NCBI GenBank assembly: GCA_012295275.1
Contig: CM022670.1
Coordinates: 41,160,474-41,224,473 of the forward strand
Direction of reading: 5' to 3'
DNA: 64,000 bases
Origin: Chrysomallon squamiferum
Taxonomy: Eukaryota > Mollusca > Gastropoda > Neomphalida > Peltospiridae
In this document: positions 51,061 through 63,315 of the stretch, piece after piece
Numbering within the stretch: position 1 is the stretch's first letter
How the letters are laid out: each line of letters begins with the position of its first letter
Position numbers and translations under genes: made by a program
The notes under the pieces: generated by a model
Seen by the model: only the letters and a program-made list of their open reading frames with translations
The model's database searches: none
What the model was told of the DNA's origin: nothing

Positions 51061-52802
51061 TAATAATAATAAAATAATAATAATAATAATAATAATAATA
51101 GTAATAAAAATAATCTTAATAATAAGATTGTAATAGTAATAATAATAATAGTAATAACAATAATAATAAAATTGTAATAGTAATCATAATAACAGTAATA
51201 AAATAATGATATTAATAATAAGAAGAAGAAGAAGAAGACAATGACGAACAACAACAACAGTATAACAGAAAAATATGTCATAGAATAAAGTAGTAAATAT
51301 GCATGCTTATGCAAGTCTGTATGTATACAAAAAGTCCTATTTGTTACATTTGGTTTAAATGTATGTATGTATGTATATCTTTATATATAATTTACAAATA
51401 CATATATATGTGTATGTTATGGGTTTATATAAATGTTTCTATGTATAAAATAATCAATTTCTATGTTAAAATAATTTATTTCTATGTTAAAATAATTTAG
51501 TTTGTAAAGAAAGCAGCTTTCATGAGTAAAAACTTGATTTTTAAAATTAATTATATTTATGCATATATGTATTTTTTTTGTTTGTATGGCTGGCAAAAAT
51601 TTAGATGTCTTTCAGAGATCACAAAGTAATAACAACAATACAGCAAAAGAAATAATAATAATAATTAAAAAAATGTTCCCTGTTCAAATATTAACCATAA
51701 CCTCCCTCTTTAGGCTTATGTTGATGTTTATATTGATGTTTATGTTTATATTTATGTTTATATTGATGTTTATGTTTATGTTTATGTTTATGTTTAGATT
51801 TAGATTTAGATTTATGTTTATGTTTATGTTTATGTTTATGTTTATGTTTATGTTTATGTTTATGTTTATGTTTAGATTTAGATTTAGAGTGATGTTGATG
51901 TTGATGTTTATGTTTACCTCTGACAGAGTCCTCGTCATCTGTCGACACAACTCTGGCTCGTACCTCTCCTCCCCGAGGTACGCCTCTAAAACATCTTTAA
52001 TCAGCTGTTGTATCTTCACAGTGGGGAATCGCTGGAGGGGGGTGAGCTGGTACGTGTTTTCCAGGCGAATCGGTGGTCGGAACTGCTCATCATGTCCAGG
52101 TTCGTCCATGTACGACACAGTACTCATAGAACTGCAAACCAGCAGTCTAAATGTAAAACACTTTACAAAATGTGTCTAAACGTATCTAATACCTCTGTCT
52201 CTTCTAACATTCTCAGTTTTCATTATTACCTATCAATGTATATATATATATATGTAATTGTGTGTATGTTTGTATACATATATAAATTATGTGTAATTTA
52301 TATACATTATCTTTTAATTATGAGAAATTGAAATATATTTTCTAGAAAAATCTGTCTGAAATATTTTAATATTATTCCCTGATATTAATTATTGTCTAAC
52401 ATTAATATGATATTAGTATCATAATATTATATATAATCTAATACTGATGTGGTATTCTAGGTTACAAATATATTTTCATGTAATGAATTTAGAAATGATT
52501 AATTATAACTCATAGGTAGTTTAAATACAAGTAATTTTGTTTGGTAAAAAAACCCACCAAAAAAACCTAATAATTTAAAGCAAAATATAAATAATAACAC
52601 AAAACTATTAACAACAATCTAATTAATGTCTTTCATTTATATATGTCTCCTAAATTAGTGATAGATACAGAAATATTAATTATAATGTTTTTAAAACATA
52701 CCCAACTTTCTGGTGTTTTGTGTGTTCTGCACTAGAAAGGGATGAAACGCTGCCCTGTTTCCTCAGCAACCTTGCTGCTTTCTCTCGAGCTGTGTCAGTC
52801 AT
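50675..52802 (-). CDS. DYNLT5: DYNLT5 / TCTEX1D1 Tctex1-type dynein light chain (complete, 3 exons, 172 aa)
   Basis: Tctex1-domain protein, a dynein light chain relative that probably links dynein or ciliary complexes to cargo. Exons on the minus strand: 52802-52702, 52131-51918, 50878-50675. Phases agree; the total is 519 bases with stop TAA. The N-terminal part has GSVSSLSS and MSTVSYMDEP, both typical of the TCTEX1D1 subgroup. Then ENTYQLTP, YEPELCRQMTRTLSEVIKAR, IPRYKIICVVHIGQL, SSRCLWDAGSDTFASFEF and the usual family ending VYGIYYE. Length matches the human protein (about 179). The intron between exons 2 and 3 begins with a hexanucleotide array and also holds a long AAT array. Head-to-head with RIC1 at about 2.2 kb. 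Confidence 0.95.
50898..51240. repeat. AAT/AAC/AGT microsatellite in DYNLT5 intron 2
   Basis: About 340 bases of trinucleotide units, mostly AAT with AAC, AGT and GAA patches. On the minus strand it lies just before the acceptor of the last DYNLT5 exon (50878), so it supplies the upstream T-rich tract. Confidence 0.93.
51715..51917. repeat. Hexanucleotide (AAACAT)n array starting in the DYNLT5 exon 2 donor
   Basis: On the minus strand the donor GTAAAC is the first repeat unit, followed by over thirty AAACAT units with ATCAAC and AAATCT variants. No frame of the core contains a stop, which creates long open frames of Asn-Ile, His-Lys and Phe-Met type that are not real genes. Confidence 0.93.
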
Positions 52803-54970
52803 GTTGTGATTTTATGTCTGTTAATGTTAAATATATTCATTTATGGTTTCTGTAGCATCCCATAGCTTTAGCCCATTATCACAAAAACCTGCAAAAATCT
52901 GCCGTTTTGTAACATGTATTAAAGTAGAGTTATATAAGCTACATACAAGTTCAGTGACATTTAATTTTGTTATGTAAATAATAACTTTAGTCCATATTAA
53001 TAAAACATTTTTGTGTGTCTGAATTTAGACTGCTCAATTTAAAATGAATATATGACAGTTGCATCATTTTAGCCTTTTATTCAGATTTTTTATTTTATAT
53101 ATTGCCAGAAATGTTTTATAAATTCAGTCTATAACTCTTTTAATTTTATTTGTTGTAGATTTTTGTCAATTCTGATGTATCTTGTAAATGAGAATTGTTG
53201 AAGTATAACTGCTGAAATTATTTTCTGATTCAAGATTAAAGTAATGAAATAAAAGACAGAAAATCAAGAAAAAAATATAAAATAAATTAAAAAGTTACCT
53301 ACATGTATTTTTTAATTAATATATTATTTATCAATTATTTTGCATGTTTTAGTATTTATTTGGTAATAAATAAAAATAATTATAATTAAACTTAGTGTTG
53401 GAAATTATACTTCTTTTCTTTTTCATAACATTAGAAACTATTTTAAAATTAAATGAAATAAAAAAAAAAAACAGTTAAAGCAAACAATTGAACACATAAA
53501 ACTTCAAAAGCAATAGTTAAAATCATATTAAAGTCATACTTATGTCAGATGATCTTTTTTCTCTCCAGAAATTGAAGTTATTATCTATTACTGGTTCAAA
53601 ACTTATGAACCCAAAAGAGTTTACTTCAAATAAATTAGTAAATATAAGAGGACAAATAATAAATCAGTTAATAAATCTTGAAAAAAACTTCATGTCTAAA
53701 TCTAGACTAGATCAGCTAAAAACTAACTTCATGTCTAAACCCGTTCTGATATCCTAATCCTGTCAGTTAATAAAAAAAAGTCCATAGTCACTTGACACAA
53801 TAAATATGTCAACTGAACAACCCTTCAGATATTCAGATAATACTTGTGTTTCCAATAGTCTGCAATACTGGTGTTATTCATGGGTCAGTGAATATAGAGA
53901 ATATAATGTAGTATGTGAAGTAGTCATTAAATCAGTCCAGTAGTTAAGAAAAATGTTAATACCATCACACTGATGCACTTGGTAAAAAAGTTATCAAAAA
54001 AAAAAAAAAAAAAGAAAAAAAGGTTGAGGTCGAATATTAAATATTTGTTAATATATCCTTATGAAATGACATATATACTTTCTTCAAAAAATTCTATAAT
54101 AAAATATGCCAACAATTTGAAATAAATAAAATTAACAGACCTCTAGACTGAATTTATAAAATATTTCCAGCAATTATACTTCAACAATTCTCGTTTACAA
54201 AATACATCAAAATTGACTAAAATCGAAAACAAATAAAATTGAAAGAGTTATAGACTGAATTTAAAAAACATTTCTGGCAGTTCTAAAAACAATCTGAAAT
54301 AATAAAGGCAAAAATGATGCGACTGTCATATATACATTTTAAATCGAGCAGTCTAAATTCAGACGACCAAAAATTTATTTAAAAAAAAAACACTTTCATT
54401 TATGATATAACGACAACTGGTTACCTGTGACAATACATAATAAATAACATTTTCACATTTAAAATCACAAATAAATTAAATTAAATTAAGAAAATCTTTA
54501 TACCTAAATGTCCAATTCAAGTCAAAATTATTCCACTCCTGAGAAAGGCTATGTATTTATTTTTTGGATGACAATTGATATTTAACGAAATATAACAGTT
54601 GCTTGGCGATAGGACGCTCTAAATATCCGTCGGGATATTGTTCCAACTACCAATTTTATCGATAAAACCTGACTATGTTTACTCTAAATAATTATATCAG
54701 TACATAAAGTTAGTTATAAAATAAGTTAAATGACTGTACATGTAATAGATTTTATCTCTTTATTCACGTTTATATATTTTCGGAAATGAAAATATAAACC
54801 CCTTTCAATCAACTTCCGTTTAAACAGATTGTCGGGCACCTGCTAGTAAAGATATTTTTATAGGTTAATTTTATGACAGCTGTCCAATGAAATACATCGT
54901 AGTTTAGCTTTACAGAGTTTGCAAGATGGTTTCTTGACATGTACTTGTGGCATAAAGACTCCAAGACGAT
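52803..54970. other. DYNLT5-RIC1 divergent intergenic region
   Basis: No coding exon found. It holds a long inverted repeat (arms 52998-53222 and 54161-54375) and, nearer RIC1, about 250 bases of more complex sequence (54550-54970) that probably include the promoter. A non-coding DYNLT5 first exon could lie here. Confidence 0.45.
52998..54375. repeat. Long inverted repeat, arms about 220 bp, spacer about 940 bp
   Basis: The left arm (52998-53222) reads GTCTGAATTTAGACTGCTC ... AGAATTGTTGAAGTATAA. The right arm (54161-54375) is its reverse complement with moderate divergence, for example TTATACTTCAACAATTCT at 54174-54191. The stretch TAGACTGAATTTA occurs twice as a direct repeat in the right part (about 54145 and 54252). 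Confidence 0.75.
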
Positions 54971-55824
54971 ATGTATTTCCCTGTTGGTTGGCCAAAATAT
55001 TTGAAACAATCACAAAATGACTCCACTCCAATTCACTACATTGTCAGTAGTGGTGATCGTATGTTCTTCGCTGTTTTATCAGCAGAAACACTAACAATTT
55101 GGTACTCAAAGGTAAGTGACAGATCCAAATGTCTTACTGAAAGTTATTCTTAGTCTACGCATTATCATGTTTTACGATGTTTATAATAACTGTTAGTATC
55201 ATTATTATTAAATGGCAAGAACGTCAGAAATGTGAACCATTAATTAGTTAATATATAAACCATTCCTGTATAATTATTTAACAATTTTTAAATATATATA
55301 TAACATAACGAATCTAAAATATTATGTATTTATTTAACCCATGTAATATGTATAATAATCATAATGTATTATTGTTTTGAAATTAATCGTTTTAATGTCA
55401 CCAATTTGACAGTCCCCATTTGTGACAAATACATTTTATTTTGTTAATCATGTAAATGTGAACTGAATTTATTCAGAATTTATGTACATAAAATACAGTG
55501 CAGTAACAATAAGCACAGAAGGAATTCTGAAGTAAACTAAAGTCAGTTTCATTTCCAGAGGTAAATTATATAGGAATATGTTATCAAAAGAAATCTATGC
55601 TGTTGAAACGTTTATTAAGAGATGTGATAAGAATCTTTTGACAGTTTATTTATTTATTTATTTATATTGGTAATTTTTTTCGAACATATAATATTTACAA
55701 TATTAAAAATAATGGAATAAAATGATTAAAATCAGATATATGTATTAATCAAATAAACATGAAAATTCTGAACTATGAAGAAGAATTAATTTGTGATGTT
55801 TATACTAAACTTGCCTTCTTTTTC

Positions 55825-55863
<39 letters not shown>

Positions 55864-56754
55864 CATTGCTTAGCTGGCATACATCTTACTAACATGATCA
55901 TGTTCAGCTTAAATGAACTTTGCTGTGTGTTGTAATATAATAATTAAATGTGGAAATACGTACATACACACATAGACAGACACATGTATACACACACATC
56001 ATACACATGCAAATACAAAACAAACTTTCATATATAAATATAAAAATATTTGTGAAATTGTTTCCTTTCAGCCATCTATTCAGATTGTCACATACACACA
56101 GTCACAGAAATGTCAGGAAGAGTTTGGGAACTTACAAAGTTGCAGAATGGAAGCCAGATTCGTCTATGCTAGCAGTGATGGTAGGTCAACTTAGATGTGT
56201 ATTCAGTTAAAATCAGTTCAGTCACATTTAAGTTTAATGATTTAGTTTTCAAGTATGAACACAAGCAGTGCAGTTAATTTGGTTAAAGTTTGTCGTATTT
56301 GTTTTTGTTTTTTTGGTATCATAACAAACAAAGAGCATCTGCTTAATCTTTTTCAAAAAGATAAAATGCTTTATATTAGCTGGTTAATGAGTAGTATCAT
56401 ACTGAATAGAGACACTGATCATTTGCTACAAACAGTGTTAGTTTTAATAATAGCATAAGACTGTTAGCTATTATTGTAATGTTTAAGTGTGTGTGTGGTT
56501 CTCTGTGTGTGTGTGTGTGTCTATTCTGTATGATATATATAAATATATAAAAATTAATGTTTAATCCTCAACATATTTTAATATTTAAATTAAATAAGTG
56601 GATGTTGTCCATTAGATTTCATTTATTTATTTGTTTTTATTAAATGATGATTGTGAGAAAGAAAACCTGATGTTGTCACACTATGGATACTTTTATTTGT
56701 TAGGAACACATTGTATGTGTCAGTATTCACATTCTCTGTCTGTATAGTTACACT

Positions 56755-56810
<56 letters not shown>

Positions 56811-59800
56811 TATGTATATACACATACATTCAGATATACAATTTATTCAAAACCATTTCACTCACAGTAAATTGCCTCAGTGTGGGTCATAACTGTTTTG
56901 TTTGTCATTACTGTTAATATTTAATATTTCAGTTATAACTGTTATATTTTGTTTATTTTTATTTCAGACGTCCAAGTGCTGTGTACTTTTTTTCAGAGTG
57001 GAGATAGACACGTCTGTCCCCAACCACCACTGTCTGTTCGTACAGACAGAAGGACGACACCAGTAAGTAGAAAACACTTATTTTTGTGTCGTTTTCCACT
57101 GATTACGCAAAACCAAACAAAACATCTGGGTGTCTTGAATTGTACAACACCGGTTGAGGAGCAAATCTCATTTGGCTTGCTGTTCAGATTATTTTAAAAT
57201 TAACTGTGATATTTGTATGCTTACTGGTTTTAGTTTTCGCTCAAGTCTATTACTGTTGCTGGCTTAATGTGACAAAGAATTTTAATTTTGTTGTTTATTT
57301 TGTGTTTTCATTTTTCGGTTCTTATGTTTTTTTTTTGTATTTTTTTTTTTTTTTTTGTTGCTTTAACATACTTAAAGAATGATATTATCATTTAAAAATA
57401 TTTTGTACTCAAGAAAACGTTTAGATTTAATAATGTACTTTATGACATGTGTGTATGGGGTGCTCTGCACTAACCGCAAGCTGTTTTCACATTTTAGTTT
57501 TATTTAAAAAAAAAAAAATTTAAATTTAAAATTAAAAAAAAAAAAGTGAGATAAAAGTTAATATGTAAAATAAATATTTTGTCACATGATAGAATCATCA
57601 GAAACTGTTATTCCAAAACATTAAAACAAATAAAAAGAAAAGAAAAAAGAAAAAAAACTTAGAAAATAATCCATTTATGATTTATCTTTGAGACATTTTA
57701 CAAACAGTAAAATTTTTATGTATATTTTATTTTGTTGTGGCCTGTTTCCACTGAGTTAATTACTGATTGTACTCAGGCATATTACATAACAGTTGTATTT
57801 TAAAACTTCGGAAGAACATAACTAAAATATAATTTTCAAAATAAATAAATAAATAAATAAATAATCATCCAACTCTGAAAATGCTTTGTTTCCAATTTCT
57901 GTATTTCAGATCACCATTTAAAAAATTTTTAAATTTGTTTTACAAAAGGTTAGTAATTGTATTTACAGCCATAATCTTAATATTTACTAAAGTGGAAGCT
58001 TGCTTTCTGGTCTAAGCAACTGGTGCTTTTGTGGTCAAGTTCTTCATTTTATTTTATTTTTTTTACAAACAGAGGGTCATACTGAACTAATATTAAACTT
58101 TTATTGAAACACATATATTAAAAACTATATTTATTAAAACTGCTAGATATGTTTCTTAGAAATAACCAGGTAAAACAAAACTAATTTTTAAAATGTTTAT
58201 TTTAACAAAAGCAAGACAGAATTTGAAATTAAGAATATGATGATACGGAATTACAAATTAAAGTGTAGCTGTGTGAAGAAATAGACTAAATATATTTTAA
58301 ATATTTACATATTGTTGTGTGATGAGCACTCTTTGTTAATAATAAAGTATAACTGTAACATAACAAATTCATTTTAAACATGAAACAGATATAAAGTTTT
58401 GATTGTAATTTATTCTGTTTTTAAAAATGGGTGTCTGATTTGTGATGGGTTGCATCATTATCTTCCTCAACATTTTTCCTGATGATCTAATGAATCTTTT
58501 TTCCTCAAAAGCCATTGACTGTATGCACTTTTCTGTCTGTGAAAGGATAACAAGAACAAAATATTCTGTGAGGTTGCAGTAGGTTTATCTAAATGATGTT
58601 TAACCCTATTTTTGAAAGTTAAAAAGCTGTGGATTAAAAACAAAATGTCTTCAGGACACAATTAAATAAAGCATTCCTGCCTGCCTTGCAAAACAGTGAA
58701 GTTTAAAAACATAGCGTAATTAAAAATAAAATAGGTGATAAAAACAGGCAGGCTTGGTGATAAAGTAACAGTACAAGCACATTAATGTGAGTCAGAGTTC
58801 ATTCCAAGTTCTTGCAGCTGACTTTGCTCTGTTCTCTCTCTTTTCATTTCATTCTGTTGTTTTCTTGCCATCCAAATCCTTGGCACAGTCAGTTGATTGT
58901 TTGTCTGAGTCTTTTTACAAATCTTTTTAATTATTTCTTACAGTCAACCAATCATTTTGAAACACAGATGTTTATTTGTATTTTGTATAACTCAACACGC
59001 TCAGTTGTCTTTTCCCAATTAATGCATGCAGAAATGTTTACATAGCTGTTTCATGTTTTACAAGACATAAGTGCAGTAATTATTGTTTTATAGATCCATT
59101 TTGGTCCAGTTCTGTGTAAAGGGCCCATTTTGATCTCATTCTTTATTTTTATGCACCAGACTGTTATTAGCTGCAGATTTATTTGTAATATACAAATTCT
59201 GTTTATCGCTTTTGGCACTCGTGCATTTAACTTTAAGATAACATTCAAAGTGAATTCACTATGCTGCAGCTTTCATTTAAACTATCTTCCATCTTTTTGT
59301 CTGCAATATATAAACAAAACAGTATTAATCTAATGACATACATTCTGTTAATCTCTAGCAATTTATAAATTGTGAATAACTGATTTTTAAGTCTTTATAA
59401 ATAATAGACTCATTTTTAAACTGGTGCTTGCAAAAATCTTAAATACTTAAAATTTCTAAATGGTGACATTCTGTTTTGAAACTGATTATTAAAACATTAA
59501 TTCTTTCATCAACTAATATTTTAAAACTAATTATATGAATAACACTGATAATATACACTTACTATAACCTTTTACAGAATTAATGTATTTACTTTCTAAG
59601 AATAGCTTTCTTTATATTGCTTTTTTTTTTCTTCTGTTCTAGTTTTCATGAATCTATTTGCACAGTGTTAACACATTAGATTTTTTTGAATAGTGAACAG
59701 GTTTTAAACATTATTTTATTATTATAATTTAAAAAACTAAAATTAATGATCTATCTTGTTTAATAATATATTGATCTGAAGACCATTGTTAATATTCACA

Positions 59801-61186
59801 AACATGTCACAAATAAAAATAAAGTGAAAAAAAGAAGTTTTATTAGTAATTTTTTAAAGAAGTGCTGTTTAGATATTCTGTGTTTCAATTAAAGATTCAG
59901 TTCACAGAGTCTACAGTATGAACAGTTCTGACAGATGTTATTAATCAGACCTAGAAAATATTCATGAATTAAACAAGTTATCAGGATTTTTAAAGATGTA
60001 AAGTTACTGCAGGAATCTTGAATATTTCATTATATCTTTCTTCATGTGTGTCTAAACATCTTTCTTCATGTGTGTGTCTAAACATCTTTCTTCATGTGTG
60101 TGTCTGAACATCTTTCTTCATGTGTGTACATGTCTTTGTATGTATGTGTGTCTGTGTCTTTGTATGTGTGTTTTTGTCTGTGTAATAATATTTTAATAAA
60201 ATGTGTATTTACAGATGTATCACACTGACCAGTATTTACTGAAGTATAACAAATATTTAGTTTTTGAAAGGATGAATGTTGATACATATAAACCTAATAC
60301 ATACTGAAGTGGGTTTGGGCTAACAACTAACTACATAGTTAGTACATACTAACAAGTATATCCAGTTCTACACTAGCTACAAAAAGTGTAATGTATTAAA
60401 TAGATGACATATTGCATGCATACTATTATGTGTGTATACTTGCATACCTCATTATGTGTGCACATGTGGGTAAATGCTTGATTATCTATGCAAAGCTGTT
60501 TTAAAATGCTATTATGTAACTTATTTATTATCAGATAACATTACAGAAATACTTCAGTTACTAAAATATTAAATCATTAATTTTTTTAAAACAGCTTTGT
60601 AACATTTTTTATCTGTACTGTGCTTTTGGTTTGATGTATTGAAAATGAGCTCTAAATTGCTCTCCTGAAATTATATAGGAGAGCAGTAGCTCTCAGTATC
60701 AGTGTGAAATTATTTGTGTGAAAATACAGTGATCAAACCATGAGTACTGGTACTAAAGTTTGTTATTTAATACATGTATTATACAGCGTTAATTGTAGAT
60801 TAGTATTTATCTTTCACTCAGTTATTAATATTAGTATGATTTATTCATAACAAAACTAAAAAAACAAAAAATCGTTTATGGAAACTAATTTCTTTTTTCT
60901 TGTAATGTGTGGTACAGACACACGAACACACTGCCAGCTTGCAGTTGACACAGCACATTTCAGTGACGCGTTTTACAAACTTACACTTCATTTCACTGAC
61001 AGCAGTTGCCTCCAGCATTCAGCCACAAATATTTTTACTTTTTTATGGCATTGTTTAATTTTTTTTTACTCCTATGTGTGTTTTTCTATGTTTATATTTT
61101 TTAACAATGATGGAAAATGACATGGCTGTAATATTTGTTGTTTTTTTGCCAATGTCTTTTTTCTGATTGCACAGGTGGTTGTTAGC

Positions 61187-61223
<37 letters not shown>

Positions 61224-62809
61224 ATTGCTCTATATTTTAAATTATTTTGAAAATGTTAATTGATGAAATAATCTTACCATACCTTCCACACAAAAAAAAA
61301 CACTGATAAAAATTGATCAGTGTCTGAAATTAGTAAACATTTTAGTTAAATATTTAGAAAATGTTCTTTCAAATGTGGAAGTGAAGACCATTTTTTCTTT
61401 CTTCTTTTTACCCCCCACTGCCAAACATGAAATAATTCATAATTTATTATTCAAGAAATTAAATTTTAAAATCAGTTTAAACGATGAAATAGCTGGCATG
61501 ATGGTATTGAATGTTTTACAAAATTGGAGTTTAATAACACCCGAATGAATAATGCATAAGCAGTAAATAGAAACTATAAAAAAAAAAATTGTTTTCATTA
61601 AAACTGAAACAACAGTCCCTGTTACCGGTTATTTGAACAAACACTGTGTTCATACTTGTATTTTATTTGTCAGCATCAAGTACAGCATCAATGGCATTCT
61701 TGACAGTGACAGCGTTCCAGCCTTGAAACTCCACTTCATCTCACACATAGAACTGTCTGCTGAAATATCCTGGTAAGTCTTTTATTTTAGTTTATTTTAG
61801 TTTAGTTTAGTTTAGTTTAGAAATTAGTTGATGTTATTAAGTGACAGAAAAAATACAGTTTTTACATTGTGTCTCTGACAACAAAATCGAAGACCATGAA
61901 AGTACATAAACAAATTTTACTGTTCTTCGGAACTTAATCAAATATACAGTCATCAGAAATAGCAGATGTTTAACATAAAACATTAAATTAATCAAAGAGT
62001 TCTGTGATATGTAATTAAATAAAATATCTCAAGTTTATACACAGGCATTTTTCTGTGCTAAAATTTTCATGTCGTAGGATTTTCATCACAGGATTTTCAT
62101 GTGAGAGAATTTTCATGTCACAGGTTGTAGGTTCAGTTTAGTTCAGGGGCTGGGTACATCAGGTTTTTGTTTTGTTTTAACCCTGGATGCATTAATGTTT
62201 ACATTAAGATTATTTAAAAAAAAAAAAAAAAAAAATAAAATATGATAATAAAATGTCTAAATTACAGAGAAATGAGGTTTTTAGTATCTTTTCATTATTC
62301 CTTTATGGATTGCTGTATATAAGTTACACACCCACAAGTTAGGTAATAAACTGAGCTGTCTATAAATGTCAGATATTCCGGTTGTGAAAAGCAGTCAATC
62401 TTAAGTAACGTCAGATGTATAAAACCACAAAATTCTCCACAGTTACACTTTCATGTGACACTGCAAGCATGATTTTCACTAAGTCAGTCAACCGTATCAT
62501 TAGCCTAAAACTTAGACTTTGTTTCCTTGCTTTGATGAACAGTCTGGCAATCTGTCTAATTTAAAAATAAAAGCCTGTTCCTATTTGTCTGATATGTCTA
62601 ACTGAGAAGAAGACAGAGAGAAAGAGCTGATATAAAACTAAATATTTATATAACTGTGTTTTACCACACAGAGTAATAATACTATTTAAAATTACATAGT
62701 GTGTTTGCTGTGTTTGTGTGTGCTTATGAGTACGTGTCTATGAGAATACTTACATTTCAGAACATTAAGTACTGGTGTATTGTACTGTTCATTTTGAAGA
62801 AGCTTCTGT

Positions 62810-62861
<52 letters not shown>

Positions 62862-63267
62862 TATATATATATATATCTGCAGTGACTATAAATTGTGGCA
62901 AGTGACTTGATATATTTCTGTATTTTCCATAGCTGGCAAAAAATGCAGCTTTTTGTTACCAAACAATTTTTACTTAGATACATTACTTATTATTTACATA
63001 TATATACATACATACATACATACATACGTGTGTGTGTGTTATTTTTTACTGTTTAATTGCTGGTTTACATATGAAACTTTTGAAAACAGTTTTTGTTTAA
63101 AAAATAACAAATTGTTATTGCAGAAATATTTAGTTTTGATGTTTATTTTGTGCAGATAAAAACAAAATCAATACACATAAATCCACTACTCTCAAGAGCA
63201 TTGTGTTGAAAAATAAAATTGTTAATTTTATTTAGTTTTTGTTAAAAATAAATAACTGGTTATTCCA

Positions 63268-63315
<48 letters not shown>

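Noticed and set aside
50859-51314. 151-codon open frame rich in Tyr, Ile and Leu on the minus strand
   Set aside because: It is translation of an AAT/AAC microsatellite in the DYNLT5 intron, with only the last DYNLT5 exon being near it.
51691-51948. His-Lys-rich 85-codon open frame, minus strand
   Set aside because: Another frame of the same hexanucleotide array; DYNLT5 exon 2 explains the non-repeat part.
51559-52179. 206-codon plus-strand open frame with Phe-Met repeats
   Set aside because: It is the antisense of the (AAACAT)n array and of DYNLT5 exon 2; no family resemblance and no splice support.
61792-61820. TTTAG repeats after a RIC1 exon as telomere-like sequence
   Set aside because: The unit is five bases (TTTAG) in a short run; the animal telomere unit is TTAGGG, and the place is inside an intron.
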